This document shows positions 9,704-17,254 of a DNA stretch of 39,381 bases, one piece after another. The translations under genes and the position numbers were made by a program. Each line of letters opens with the position of its first letter. The stretch's first letter is position 1. A model generated the notes under the pieces. The model did not search any database. It was not told the DNA's origin and saw only the letters and a list, made by a program, of their open reading frames with translations. This DNA comes from Oscillospiraceae bacterium (GTDB lineage: Bacteria > Bacillota > Clostridia > Oscillospirales > Acutalibacteraceae), in contig JAQVFM010000011.1 of the NCBI GenBank assembly GCA_028697255.1, forward strand, positions 1-39,381, in the 5' to 3' direction.

Positions 9704-10024
9704 ATGATGGAAAGGTATGCATGGACGGCAAGGGTCATTGATGGTAAGCTGCCCGAGTATATTAAGCGCCACAACGAGATTTGGCCCGAGCTTGTTGATG
9801 TTTTGAAAAAGGCGGGTATTAAGAATTATACCATTTGGAATTCGGGCAATACTTTGTTTGGGTATTACGAATGTGAAAAGGGTGTTGACTATGCCGCGAA
9901 AATCCAAGCGCAAAGCCCGGTCGTTGACAAGTGGAACGCCTACATGAAGGATGTCATGATTATGGAAATGGATATTGAAACGGGTGCCCAGCCCTTAATG
10001 AAGCAGGTTTTTCTAATGGAATAG
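9704..10024 (+). CDS. rhaM: L-rhamnose mutarotase
   Basis: A 106-residue RhaM/YiiL-type mutarotase, which interconverts the anomers of L-rhamnose or a related 6-deoxy sugar in the cytoplasm. Characteristic pieces are the N-terminal RYAWTARVIDGKLPEY, the catalytic-site stretch KRHNEIWPEL, NYTIWNSGNTLFGYYE and the DKWNAYM segment. AAAGGAGAT at 9691-9699 sets the start: the ATG at 9704 is 6 bases after GGAG, and a second ATG at 9707 is equally possible. Upstream in-frame codons run through repeat sequence and are not convincing. No other rhamnose genes are in the window, so the substrate could be another sugar. Confidence 0.92.
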   Translation: MMERYAWTARVIDGKLPEYIKRHNEIWPELVDVLKKAGIKNYTIWNSGNTLFGYYECEKGVDYAAKIQAQSPVVDKWNAYMKDVMIMEMDIETGAQPLMKQVFLME

Positions 10025-10040
10025 AGAATAATCATTTTGG

Positions 10041-10072
10041 AACGGTGCGATGCAATTATCGCGCCGTTTTTT
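10041..10072 (+). terminator. Rho-independent terminator after rhaM
   Basis: AACGGTGCGA pairs with TCGCGCCGTT, followed by a run of T. It lies 17 bases after the rhaM stop. Confidence 0.8.
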
Positions 10073-10165
10073 GTGCCCGTCTTATCTTTTATAGCATTAT
10101 CACAATAAAAGATTAGTATAAATATAATAGAATGATAGTGCAATAAGAGGCAAAGGTAGTGTTTT

Positions 10166-10408
10166 ATGAAAAGCAACCAAATAAAAGCGGTGCATCAACG
10201 TGATCTAAAAAAGCTATTAAAATCATTAAAAGTCTACGATGAGGTTAAAAATCACACCCAAAAATGTTTTTTTTGTAAAGAAGTAATTTGTGAACAAACC
10301 ATTTCGGCCGTATTCCCATATTACAACACAGTTTGCTTTTGCTGTGAAAACCATCAGTGCTGTAGCCATCTGCTTGATTTATCAAAGGAGGATGACGGGG
10401 ATGGATAA
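10166..10408 (+). CDS. Small Cys-rich protein, probable metal-binding; function unknown
   Basis: An 80-residue protein that I do not recognise. The first half is basic and helical (LKKLLKSLKVYDEV). The second half has eight cysteines in 33 residues: C34, C37, C42, C57, C59, C60, C65 and C66. The pattern CFFC (34-37), then VFPYYNTVCFCC and a final CC resembles a treble-clef or zinc-ribbon knuckle pair. The tail is acidic (SKEDDGDG). The stop overlaps the next gene's start by 8 bp, so the two products are made together. A role as a zinc or Fe-S accessory or adaptor for the membrane protein is possible but not shown. It is too short for a confident family call. Confidence 0.75.
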   Translation: MKSNQIKAVHQRDLKKLLKSLKVYDEVKNHTQKCFFCKEVICEQTISAVFPYYNTVCFCCENHQCCSHLLDLSKEDDGDG

Positions 10409-11459
10409 GTTAATGGGAGCTGTTGCCGACTTTTTTCTGCATTATGGTGGGTGGGGGATTGTCGCTATTTTCGTTATTCTTATACTGTTTTTCGGTGACA
10501 GACTGTTTACGACCGTCGAACGGTTCTGGTCTATTTTCCGCAATGTAAGCACATTTACTTTTAAAAGATATACTTCAACAAGACTCAGCAACCAGATACT
10601 TCACGCGACAAAATCAATCAGTAGCATAAATAACGATTTGCTCCCATATCGGGTAAAAATTAAATGGATAAAAAGTGAAGAGGTAGAAAGCTTTTTAAAA
10701 AGTGGACAGGTCATAATAAAAATTCGTGATGACGAGGATGTAAATAAATCATTTGTGTTAGCAATTGCAGAATTTGTCCGTCAGGGCTTAATTCACAATG
10801 TCAAGCGCCATCTTAAAGACACTCATTTAGTGCAGGCAATCGATTTGTGTGCTGTGGATAAAATTTTATCAAATTCATATATGGAGAGTCTGTCATATTT
10901 TGAAAAGAATATGCTCAACAAGCTCTTACAAACCGATGAAGACTTTGCAAAACGCTTTGAAGAGCTTCGACGTATCGATTTAAGCGGTTTGTTCCTACCG
11001 GTCTATCTTAACGAGCTGTCAAAGGTATTAAGACGAATAAGCGGGCAGTATTTTATTGATGATTATGAAAACGAGGCTAAATCATTTTTAAGGTATCTGA
11101 TTGAGTTTTGTAAAAATAAGCATAAAAGGCTGTACTATAATGGAAAATATATAAACGTTTCCTTTGGATTGATTGCTAACAAGGCATTTATTTCACGCCA
11201 CGGTAAAGACGCTTATGTAGAAAAGGTACGCGAAAGCCTTTCTTCAGGAATTCAAACAGTTTACCTTTTCGGCTGGGGCGACAGAATAAAAACCGTTCGC
11301 CAGGTGGCTGAAAAGGCAATACGAAGCGATGTGCGCATAATATATATGAAAATGCATCATTACCGCCATGTGTTTGAGGATCGTAGCACAGCTCGAGCAA
11401 TTTGTGTTGAACTGTCAACATTGGATTATAAAAGGGGAAAAAATGTTGCCGTCAGTTGA
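10401..11459 (+). CDS. Membrane-anchored protein of unknown function
   Basis: A 352-residue protein with one N-terminal transmembrane helix (about residues 14-32, GGWGIVAIFVILILFFG), followed by a long soluble, presumably cytoplasmic part. Recognisable stretches include VKIKWIKSEEVESFLKSG, the basic/acidic core QVIIKIRDDEDVNKSFV and FVRQGLIHNVKRHL. The C-terminal third (LYLFGWGD-like, KAIRSDVRIIYMK) looks like an alpha/beta fold. I know no function for it. The ATG at 10401 follows AAAGGAGG at 10384-10391 by 9 bases and removes 37 residues that would come from reading through the upstream gene in another frame. It is coupled to the Cys-rich gene. Confidence 0.85.
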   Translation: MDKLMGAVADFFLHYGGWGIVAIFVILILFFGDRLFTTVERFWSIFRNVSTFTFKRYTSTRLSNQILHATKSISSINNDLLPYRVKIKWIKSEEVESFLKSGQVIIKIRDDEDVNKSFVLAIAEFVRQGLIHNVKRHLKDTHLVQAIDLCAVDKILSNSYMESLSYFEKNMLNKLLQTDEDFAKRFEELRRIDLSGLFLPVYLNELSKVLRRISGQYFIDDYENEAKSFLRYLIEFCKNKHKRLYYNGKYINVSFGLIANKAFISRHGKDAYVEKVRESLSSGIQTVYLFGWGDRIKTVRQVAEKAIRSDVRIIYMKMHHYRHVFEDRSTARAICVELSTLDYKRGKNVAVS

Positions 11460-11485
11460 CAAGAGCGACGGCAAGAGGGTATAAT
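11456..11485 (+). promoter_or_regulatory. Consensus sigma-A promoter overlapping upstream stop codon
   Basis: TTGACA at 11456-11461, an 18-bp spacer and TATAAT at 11480-11485. The TGA inside TTGACA is the stop codon of the preceding gene. It drives the 135-residue membrane protein gene that follows. Confidence 0.75.
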
Positions 11486-11526
11486 CTAAATATTCTAATT
11501 TTTCCCAACAAAGGGGATAGGTTTTT

Positions 11527-11934
11527 ATGATTATTCAGCTTGCGGCGCAGACTGTTGCCGGTACTACAAATGCCGGAAGCATGGTTTTTTCTTGCTGGGC
11601 AATAGTACTTGTTTTGGCGGCTATGTCGTTCGTGTTTTTGCGTCGGGGCAAAAAGGAATATTCCGCCGCAATTCTTCCGTTGCTGCTTACCCCTTTTGCA
11701 AATATAATCGGCAGTATACCTGCACGCTTTTTATCTCGTTTTTTGCCGCTTTCTCCTATTGAGCTGCGTGTTATAATAGTGCTTACTGCGGGTCTGTTTT
11801 CCTGTCTTTTGCTCGGTATCGGTTCACGCAAAATAAAAGGACACCGCACACGCCAAATATTTTTTTGGTTCTGTGCGGCCTTTGTCATTATTTTGACAAT
11901 TGTACTGGTTGTCAACGCGTTAATTTCATTGTGA
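11527..11934 (+). CDS. Small integral membrane protein, unknown function
   Basis: A 135-residue protein with about four hydrophobic helices (roughly 20-40, 48-68, 80-100 and 112-133). The positive loops RRGKKEYS (near 39) and SRKIKGHRTRQ (near 100) give a consistent topology. It has no catalytic motif or recognisable family. AAAGGGGAT at 11511-11519 is the ribosome site, and it has its own consensus promoter, so it is not simply part of the preceding unit. Its 3' end overlaps the convergent aroK gene by 9 bp. Confidence 0.75.
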   Translation: MIIQLAAQTVAGTTNAGSMVFSCWAIVLVLAAMSFVFLRRGKKEYSAAILPLLLTPFANIIGSIPARFLSRFLPLSPIELRVIIVLTAGLFSCLLLGIGSRKIKGHRTRQIFFWFCAAFVIILTIVLVVNALISL

Positions 11935-12438
11935 GAATAAGCCTAAGGCTTTCATAATATCCTGTGCCACTGTTTTGGCGTCGGCGGCTGCGTTTACCGT
12001 AAACGCAGCTGCCGCTTTATATAGCGGCATTCGTTGTTTATATAACGCACGCGCCGCATTTTCGCGGTCAGGACGGTCAAGCAAAGGGCGAGTAGCATCT
12101 CCCTTTAACCGCCTTAATATCACTTCGATAGGCACATCGAGCAGCACTATATCACCCGTTGCCGAGAGCACTTTGACATTTTCAGCAAACGTGAGTGCGC
12201 CGCCGCCTACAGCTATAATAAGTCCCTGTTGTGACGCCAGCCGGGCACATACTTCACGTTCAAGGCTGCGAAAATGTTGCTCGGAATATTTTTCAAATAT
12301 TTCGGGTATCGTCATGCCGGTATTCTTAACAATCAATTCGTCGGTGTCTTCAAACCGTCGTCCCGTTAAACTTGCCAGCTGCCGCCCTACAGTGGTTTTG
12401 CCGCTGCCCATAAAGCCACATAAAACTATATTTCGCAT
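11926..12438 (-). CDS. aroK: Shikimate kinase
   Basis: A 170-residue kinase that phosphorylates shikimate to shikimate-3-phosphate, the fifth step of chorismate synthesis. Walker A is GFMGSGKTTVGRQLA (residues 8-22). The substrate-binding DTDELI follows near 33, and GGGAL near 78 is the conserved Gly motif. The lid region has TRPLLDRPDREN. AAAGGA precedes the ATG by about 10 bases. It lies 24 bases downstream of aroE in a two-gene aromatic operon and ends in a tail-to-tail overlap with the membrane protein gene. Confidence 0.96.
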   Translation of the reverse strand: MRNIVLCGFMGSGKTTVGRQLASLTGRRFEDTDELIVKNTGMTIPEIFEKYSEQHFRSLEREVCARLASQQGLIIAVGGGALTFAENVKVLSATGDIVLLDVPIEVILRRLKGDATRPLLDRPDRENAARALYKQRMPLYKAAAAFTVNAAADAKTVAQDIMKALGLFSQ

Positions 12439-12462
12439 AAGTTAATTTTCCTTTCAGGCCTT

Positions 12463-13314
12463 TCAGGCAAAATGACGGCGCATTTCGGCGGACGCGTCAT
12501 CAATAAGCTGCACAATATCGTCTGTATTAAATTTTGTACCATGCCAAATTTCATGTGCAACCACCGCTTGCCAGACCAGCATAGGCATACCCCCCAGCGT
12601 GCGTGCTCCGTTTGCCGAGGCACATTTAAGCAATTCGGTTTGTGCAGGGTTGTATACGGCATCAAACACCGCAGCGGCGCGTGATACCGCTTTTTGGTTA
12701 ACCGGCATATATTGAGTGTTTGGATACATGCCGACCGGTGTTGCGTTTATCATCAACTCAAAATCGCCGTCAAGCGCGTCAAGTGTTGTTATCGTATAAG
12801 AAGTCTGCGGCCTTAATTTAAGAACATAATTACGAAGCTCATCGGCTTGTTTTAAATCAGCAGGACGTACAGCGTTGACAATTGAACATCCTGCCAATGC
12901 CGCTTCACACGCAAATGTACGGCCCACACCGCCACACCCTAAAATAGCAACATTACCTTTAAGGGGAATGTTTTCAAGGCGCAGCGCACAAAGAAAACCA
13001 TCGGCGTCTGTATTGTGACCTATACGACCATTTTTGTCTATACTTATGGTATTAACCGAACGGTAAAGCTGTGCACGCCCGCACAAGCCATCAAGAAAAG
13101 GCAATACTTCCCGTTTGTGAGGAATTGTAACATTTATCCCACCCGCATGGCTTAAAAGAGAGGGGAGCAGCCCATTTAGCTTGTCAGGTGGTATATCGTA
13201 TACAGAATAGTCTGCATCAAATTTTTTTATTTGAAACAGCCGTTTGTGAATAAACGGAGACATACTGTGACCTATTGGATGACCGATTACATAGAACTGC
13301 GTTTTTGGAGCCAT
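12463..13314 (-). CDS. aroE: Shikimate dehydrogenase
   Basis: A 283-residue NADP-dependent enzyme that reduces 3-dehydroshikimate to shikimate. The substrate domain has GHPIGHSMSPFIHKRLF at the N-terminus, the catalytic Lys in NVTIPHKR (near 68) and NTDADGF (Asp near 105). The nucleotide domain has GCGGVGRTFA and NATPVGMYPN, and MLVWQA closes the fold. The position after the second strand reads NAVRPADL rather than the usual NRT/NRS phosphate-binding turn, so cofactor preference could be unusual. It is the first gene of the aroE-aroK unit, divergent from acpP. Confidence 0.96.
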   Translation of the reverse strand: MAPKTQFYVIGHPIGHSMSPFIHKRLFQIKKFDADYSVYDIPPDKLNGLLPSLLSHAGGINVTIPHKREVLPFLDGLCGRAQLYRSVNTISIDKNGRIGHNTDADGFLCALRLENIPLKGNVAILGCGGVGRTFACEAALAGCSIVNAVRPADLKQADELRNYVLKLRPQTSYTITTLDALDGDFELMINATPVGMYPNTQYMPVNQKAVSRAAAVFDAVYNPAQTELLKCASANGARTLGGMPMLVWQAVVAHEIWHGTKFNTDDIVQLIDDASAEMRRHFA

Positions 13315-13390
13315 AATATATCAGCCTTTCAATAAAAACAAGCCGCTACACATGTTTTTTAAAATTATACGATAAATTTTAAAAATATGA

Positions 13391-13419
13391 TTGACAAAAT
13401 AGCATTTTGTTAATAATAT
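13391..13419 (+). promoter_or_regulatory. Sigma-A promoter for acpP
   Basis: TTGACA at 13391-13396, a 17-bp spacer and TAATAT at 13414-13419, in an AT-rich region 117 bases before the acpP start. I see no clear FapR-type operator. Confidence 0.75.
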
Positions 13420-13535
13420 TTTGATGTACCTGGTTTTGTGGACAAGTAAAGCTGCATAGATTATAGCACAAAGCCATGCCTCTGTCTATTTTAGGCAAGC
13501 GCAAAATAGGTCACTATGAAGGAAGGATGAGCTGG

Positions 13536-13763
13536 ATGGTACTGGAAAAGGTGAAAGCAATACTTGCAGGTCAATTTGATGTGGAAGAGGACGCTATTAC
13601 GCCGGAAACAAATATTGCGGATGATTTGGGCGCCGACTCGCTGGATGTGGTGGATATGCTAATGTCCCTTGAGGACGAGTTTGACGTGGAAATCCCGGAC
13701 GAAGAAATAGAAAAAATGCAAACCGTCGGCGATGTTGTAACCTACATTGAGGAGAATATGTAG
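13536..13763 (+). CDS. acpP: Acyl carrier protein
   Basis: A 75-residue acidic carrier protein for fatty acid synthesis. The phosphopantetheine attachment serine is in DDLGADSLDVVDM, about residue 38, and the flanking helix II (EDEFDVEIPDEE) is typical. I chose the ATG at 13536 because GAAGGAAGG ends 9 bases before it and the resulting length is normal for ACP. The ATG at 13527 abuts the ribosome site, and a longer reading from 13476 would add a basic stretch foreign to the family. It stands alone, away from other fab genes except the distant fabH. Confidence 0.96.
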   Translation: MVLEKVKAILAGQFDVEEDAITPETNIADDLGADSLDVVDMLMSLEDEFDVEIPDEEIEKMQTVGDVVTYIEENM

Positions 13764-13784
13764 GTACATCGGCGTGTCTGTCTG

Positions 13785-13880
13785 TGATACTAATATTCCT
13801 TGTTCAATGGATTACATTTAGCTTTATTCTGTCAGGGATGTTTTGTCCTGCAAGTCATCTCTGTCCGAATATTAGTATCA
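13785..13880. mobile_element. 96-bp element with perfect 14-bp terminal inverted repeats
   Basis: TGATACTAATATTC at 13785-13798 is the exact reverse complement of GAATATTAGTATCA at 13867-13880. The interior has no ORF. A small CAGG/CCTG hairpin sits near 13833-13850. The same terminal motif bounds a second element at 24950-25108. This fits a MITE-like non-autonomous element, but no transposase or clear target duplication is visible. Confidence 0.55.
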
Positions 13881-13896
13881 AAATGGAAACAATATT

Positions 13897-13940
13897 AAAA
13901 AAAGGAGACCAGTGCTTTAAGCCTGCCGTCTCCTTTTTTA
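13897..13940. terminator. Bidirectional terminator between acpP and rsmA
   Basis: AAAAAAAGGAGAC pairs with GTCTCCTTTTTTA around an 18-base loop. It has T-runs in both directions and serves the convergent acpP and rsmA genes. Confidence 0.8.
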
Positions 13941-13941
13941 G

Positions 13942-14841
13942 TTAAATTTCAGCGCCAAAATTATCATATGCAAGGTTTGCAATTTTTATGAACTCACAAA
14001 GCGTTAATTGTTCGGCACGTGCGGTTCGCGCCACATTCGCATCATCAAGCAGTGCGCCGACCTGCTCTTTTGTAAGCCCGGTGCCTGTTAACGAATTATA
14101 TATTGTTTTACGCCGTTTACCGAACGCCGCGCGTATTAAGCTAAAAAGAAGTCTTTCGCTTTTCACGTCATACTGAGGGACTTTATGAATGTTTAGGCGT
14201 ATTACCGCGCTGTCCACATTGGGCGCAGGCATAAAGCTGCCACGCGATACCGAAAAAAGAATTTCGGGTTTTGAATAATACCATACAGCAAGGGATATGG
14301 CTCCACATTCGCGCGTGCCCGGCTGTGAGCACAGCCGCACCGCAGTTTCTTTTTGCACCATAACTGTAATATTATCAATCGGCAACCGGCTTTCAAGCAG
14401 GCGCATAATAATAGGTGATGTTATATAATAGGGCAGATTGGCGCACACAGCCACCTTTAGCCCTGCAAACTCACGCTCAATCAAATTTCGAAAATCAGTT
14501 TCCATAGCGTCGCCGTGGATTATGCGTGTATTGGTGACGTCCTCAAGCGTTTCGCTGAGAACCGGTAGCAGACGGTTGTCAATTTCAATCGCGACAACAC
14601 GAGCGGCTCGGGCGGCAAGCTCACGCGTCAAAACACCGATACCGGGACCAATTTCCAAAACTCCTGTCTGACTGTCTGCCCCGCAGGCCTCTGCCATTTT
14701 CGGGCACACCGAAGGGTTTATCAGAAAATTTTGTCCCAGTGACTTTGTAAATTTAAATCCGTGATGCTCAAGCAATGACCGGATTTTAGATATATCAGTA
14801 AGCCGGCTCAACTTATCAATCCATTCTATTATATTCAACAA
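13942..14841 (-). CDS. rsmA: 16S rRNA (adenine1518/1519-N6,N6)-dimethyltransferase
   Basis: RsmA/KsgA dimethylates two adjacent adenines in helix 45 of 16S rRNA, a late 30S maturation step. Visible motifs are KSLGQNFLINP, the SAM loop VLEIGPGIGVLT, the acidic GDAMETDF and the catalytic NLPYYITSP. The C-terminal RAAFGKRRKTIYNSL is typical. No ATG fits the start. A TTG at 14841 gives 299 residues and overlaps cdd, while a TTG at 14811 gives 289 residues and lies just after the cdd stop. The shorter form agrees better with the family, which usually starts about 10 residues before the RSLLEHHGF segment. Confidence 0.94.
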   Translation of the reverse strand: MLNIIEWIDKLSRLTDISKIRSLLEHHGFKFTKSLGQNFLINPSVCPKMAEACGADSQTGVLEIGPGIGVLTRELAARAARVVAIEIDNRLLPVLSETLEDVTNTRIIHGDAMETDFRNLIEREFAGLKVAVCANLPYYITSPIIMRLLESRLPIDNITVMVQKETAVRLCSQPGTRECGAISLAVWYYSKPEILFSVSRGSFMPAPNVDSAVIRLNIHKVPQYDVKSERLLFSLIRAAFGKRRKTIYNSLTGTGLTKEQVGALLDDANVARTARAEQLTLCEFIKIANLAYDNFGAEI

Positions 14842-15223
14842 ATGCGTCGGGGAGCAACGCTGATAAATCCATTATTTTATAATCTTCACCTTGCGCGGCA
14901 GCACATAATACTATAATATTGCCAAATTCAGCAAGCACCTGCCGGCATATCCCGCATGGCGAAACCGGTTGCTTGCCTGCAGCCACAGCAATAGCGACAA
15001 ACCGACGCTCTCCCGCACTTATTGCAGAGGTTAAGGCTGCCCGTTCTGCACAAATTGTAGCTCCCAGCGATGCGTTCTCACAATTTACGCCGGTATATAT
15101 TTTGCCCGATTCTGCTAAAAGCGCAGCGCCAACGGCAAAGTCGGAATAAGGGCAGTAGGCATTGACGCGCGCCTTTTGTGCAAGGCTGACAAGCTCAAGC
15201 TGTTTTGTTTTACTAATCATCAT
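14816..15223 (-). CDS. cdd: Cytidine deaminase
   Basis: A 135-residue tetrameric-type cytidine deaminase for pyrimidine salvage. Zinc ligands are in CAERAAL and PCGICRQVL; NAYCPYSDFAVGAAL and TGVNCENASLG form the substrate site. I start it at the ATG of MMISKTK (15223). A longer reading from 15292 would begin in NWQIWNPPP, which is simply the translated palindromic repeat at 15261-15285 and so is not real protein. It overlaps or abuts rsmA, with which it is co-transcribed, and is divergent from the dCMP deaminase gene. Confidence 0.95.
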   Translation of the reverse strand: MMISKTKQLELVSLAQKARVNAYCPYSDFAVGAALLAESGKIYTGVNCENASLGATICAERAALTSAISAGERRFVAIAVAAGKQPVSPCGICRQVLAEFGNIIVLCAAAQGEDYKIMDLSALLPDAFVEYNRMD

Positions 15224-15260
15224 GATTTTTACCCCATTGCAATTAAGGTTTTGTGTTATC

Positions 15261-15285
15261 TTAGGGGGCGGATTCCATATCTGCC
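15261..15285 (+). repeat. Decayed GTAGGG-type repeat, GCGGAT stem
   Basis: TTAGGGGGCGGATTCC followed by ATATCTGCC. It matches the 2520 and 38939 copies but has one stem mismatch (CTGCC for CCGCC) and a worn outer end. It lies in the divergent promoter region of cdd and the dCMP deaminase. Confidence 0.65.
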
Positions 15286-15314
15286 AGTTCAATGATGTAG
15301 GTTAAGGCTTTTTG

Positions 15315-15343
15315 TTGATAAATATTTTGAATTGAGTTATTAT
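15315..15343 (+). promoter_or_regulatory. Promoter for dCMP deaminase gene
   Basis: TTGATA at 15315-15320, a 17-bp spacer and TATTAT at 15338-15343, 47 bases before the start codon. Confidence 0.6.
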
Positions 15344-15389
15344 ATGAAAAGTAATATAAATACAAAAATCTGAAAGGCACGGGATTTAA

Positions 15390-15878
15390 ATGAACAGACG
15401 CGATAAGGAAAACTATTACCTCGATATTGCCCAGGCCGTATCAGAAAGGGGCACATGCTTAAGACGCAATTTCGGCGCGATTATCGTAAAAAATGATCAG
15501 ATCCAGTCAACGGGCTATACCGGAGCGCCGCGCGGACGTAAAAACTGCTGTGATTTAAAACGCTGTCTGAGAGAGAGTATGAACATACCGCGAGGGGAAC
15601 GCTATGAGCTGTGCCGTTCGGTTCACGCCGAGGCCAACGCAATTATTAACGCCGCCCGCAGTGACATGATTGGCTCAACAATGTATCTTGTCGGCATTGA
15701 TAAAAAAAGCGGCGAGCTTGTCAAAGATGCCTGTTCATGCTCGATGTGCAAAAGATTGATTATCAATGCAGGTATTTCGCTCGTCATTATTCGCAACACC
15801 CCCGATGATTTTACGACGGTATACGTACGGGACTGGGTAGAAAATGACGATTCGCTTGACGGCAAAAAAGGTTATTAA
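15390..15878 (+). CDS. comEB: dCMP deaminase (ComEB-like)
   Basis: A 162-residue zinc deaminase converting dCMP to dUMP, the precursor for thymidylate. The zinc site is HAEAN (near 85) with CSCSMCKR (near 117-124). An extra Cys-rich loop, KNCCDLKRCLRES, matches the second zinc site known in dCMP deaminases. The N-terminus RRDKENYYLDIAQAVSERGTC is typical. GAAAGGC precedes the ATG. It has its own promoter and is divergent from cdd, so two pyrimidine deaminases flank one control region. The 3' end overlaps the convergent carboxypeptidase-like gene by 4 bp. Confidence 0.94.
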   Translation: MNRRDKENYYLDIAQAVSERGTCLRRNFGAIIVKNDQIQSTGYTGAPRGRKNCCDLKRCLRESMNIPRGERYELCRSVHAEANAIINAARSDMIGSTMYLVGIDKKSGELVKDACSCSMCKRLIINAGISLVIIRNTPDDFTTVYVRDWVENDDSLDGKKGY

Positions 15879-17254
15879 CGATATCTCTTTAGGCTTTTAT
15901 AACGTCTGCGTCTGCGCTTTCGGTTGTGGACTAATCCGAGAATAAAGTACCCGATAAGCAGCAGCGCAAGCAGCGCAAGTCCGATGAAAAACCATGGGGA
16001 AGACAAAAACGTCTGTACATTGGTCCACACCGCAAGCAACTGGCTGCGTTCGACAGACTCGCTCGCTATTAAATCCACTTCTCCTATTACTTGGTCAACA
16101 TTTGTTTTTAGCATTACCTTACCCAACACTTGTCCTTTGGTAATCGGTGCGTCAACACTGTCGGCTGTTAGGTTGATATCATATTCAATCGTCGACTTGT
16201 CCAGCCCTTTGATTACGATCGCAGCAACATCATTTTTGGGTCTTAATGGCACGCTGTCTCTATCCCATGCAAGATTGACCTTAATTTGCGTTACCGTTTC
16301 ATATTTATCCAGCAGTTTTTCATAAATGAAATTGTTAAAAGCCCACTGATACAGTGCCCGCGTGTCCCTAAAGTATACTCCTCTGTTTCCCTGCTCATCC
16401 GTATCGGGCTCACCCATTACAATACACAGGTATTCATATCCGCTGTCTCTTGCAACTGATGCAAGGCAGCGCCCTGCAGGCGTGGTGTAACCTGTCTTAC
16501 CGAACGCCATCGGAGAGTAATAATACGAAGTGGTAGAGCGCAGCATATCGTTGGTTGTCGCATAGGTGCGCTTGGTGCCACCGCTTACGGGATTGCAGGT
16601 ATGCTGTATCGCGGCGAACAAAAGCTCGTATTCGGGATAATCCATCGCGTACCGCATAATTTTATATAAGTCGCGTACGGTTGTGTATTGGTTTAGGCTG
16701 TCAATCCCGGTGACGTTGGCAAAGCTGGTGTTTTCGCATCCGATTTTTTTCGCAAGTTTGTTCATTTCGGCTACAAATTGCGAGTGGCTTCCGGATAGAG
16801 TGATAGCTAATGTCACACATGCGTCGGCTGCCGTTTGAATCATTGATATCGACAGCAAATCGCGGATTGTCCACTCTTCTCCGAATTGCATTTGAACCGT
16901 AGTCAGACCGGTGCCCGCAATAATATTGAAAGCCTCGCTGGAATACTTGCCTGTTACCTTGTCAATGTCGATTCCTTTATCTCTGATTATTTCGATTGCG
17001 GTAACGCCCACCATCATACGCACTAATGCTGCGGGGGATCTTTTTGAATCAGGCTGCTTTTCATACAGCACCGTGTCCTCCTCAGGCGTGGCACCGAGAC
17101 TGACTAAAATTGCCGATTTGGCACTTATTTTCATGTTGGACGGCAAATCATATAGCACGCCCGCCGCCTGTGCCGTAGTATGAAGCAGTACGGATGTAAG
17201 CACGGCAGTTATTACAGCAATTCGAGATATAATTTTTAATCCTCGTTTTTTCAT
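15875..17254 (-). CDS. D-Ala-D-Ala carboxypeptidase homologue with lost catalytic residues
   Basis: A 459-residue exported protein with the fold of PBP5/DacF (peptidase S11). It has a signal peptide at 1-30, the transpeptidase-like domain at about 33-300, a PBP5 C-terminal beta domain, and a C-terminal membrane helix (near 420-440) followed by an Arg-rich cytoplasmic tail. The KTG triad is present (253-255, FGKTGYTT). The SxxK motif is replaced by A76-L-V-R79 in the context SPAALVRMM, and SxN is replaced by T141-A-A143 (QTAAD where family members have SGNDA). It therefore looks catalytically dead, perhaps a peptidoglycan-binding or regulatory pseudoenzyme. I prefer the ATG at 17254; a TTG at 17293 is the alternative. 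It is otherwise intact and not a decaying gene. Confidence 0.88.
   Translation of the reverse strand: MKKRGLKIISRIAVITAVLTSVLLHTTAQAAGVLYDLPSNMKISAKSAILVSLGATPEEDTVLYEKQPDSKRSPAALVRMMVGVTAIEIIRDKGIDIDKVTGKYSSEAFNIIAGTGLTTVQMQFGEEWTIRDLLSISMIQTAADACVTLAITLSGSHSQFVAEMNKLAKKIGCENTSFANVTGIDSLNQYTTVRDLYKIMRYAMDYPEYELLFAAIQHTCNPVSGGTKRTYATTNDMLRSTTSYYYSPMAFGKTGYTTPAGRCLASVARDSGYEYLCIVMGEPDTDEQGNRGVYFRDTRALYQWAFNNFIYEKLLDKYETVTQIKVNLAWDRDSVPLRPKNDVAAIVIKGLDKSTIEYDINLTADSVDAPITKGQVLGKVMLKTNVDQVIGEVDLIASESVERSQLLAVWTNVQTFLSSPWFFIGLALLALLLIGYFILGLVHNRKRRRRRYKSLKRYR

Noticed and set aside
10290-10400. Upstream extension of the 352-residue membrane protein
   Set aside because: The extra 37 codons overlap the Cys-rich gene out of frame, and the AAAGGAGG site points to 10401.
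13476-13535. Longer N-terminus of acyl carrier protein
   Set aside because: It would add 20 basic residues foreign to ACP; the GAAGGAAGG site fits the ATG at 13536.
15875-17254. Pseudogene caused by decay
   Set aside because: The frame is intact over 459 codons with signal peptide, KTG and anchor kept, so selective loss of catalytic residues is a better reading than decay.
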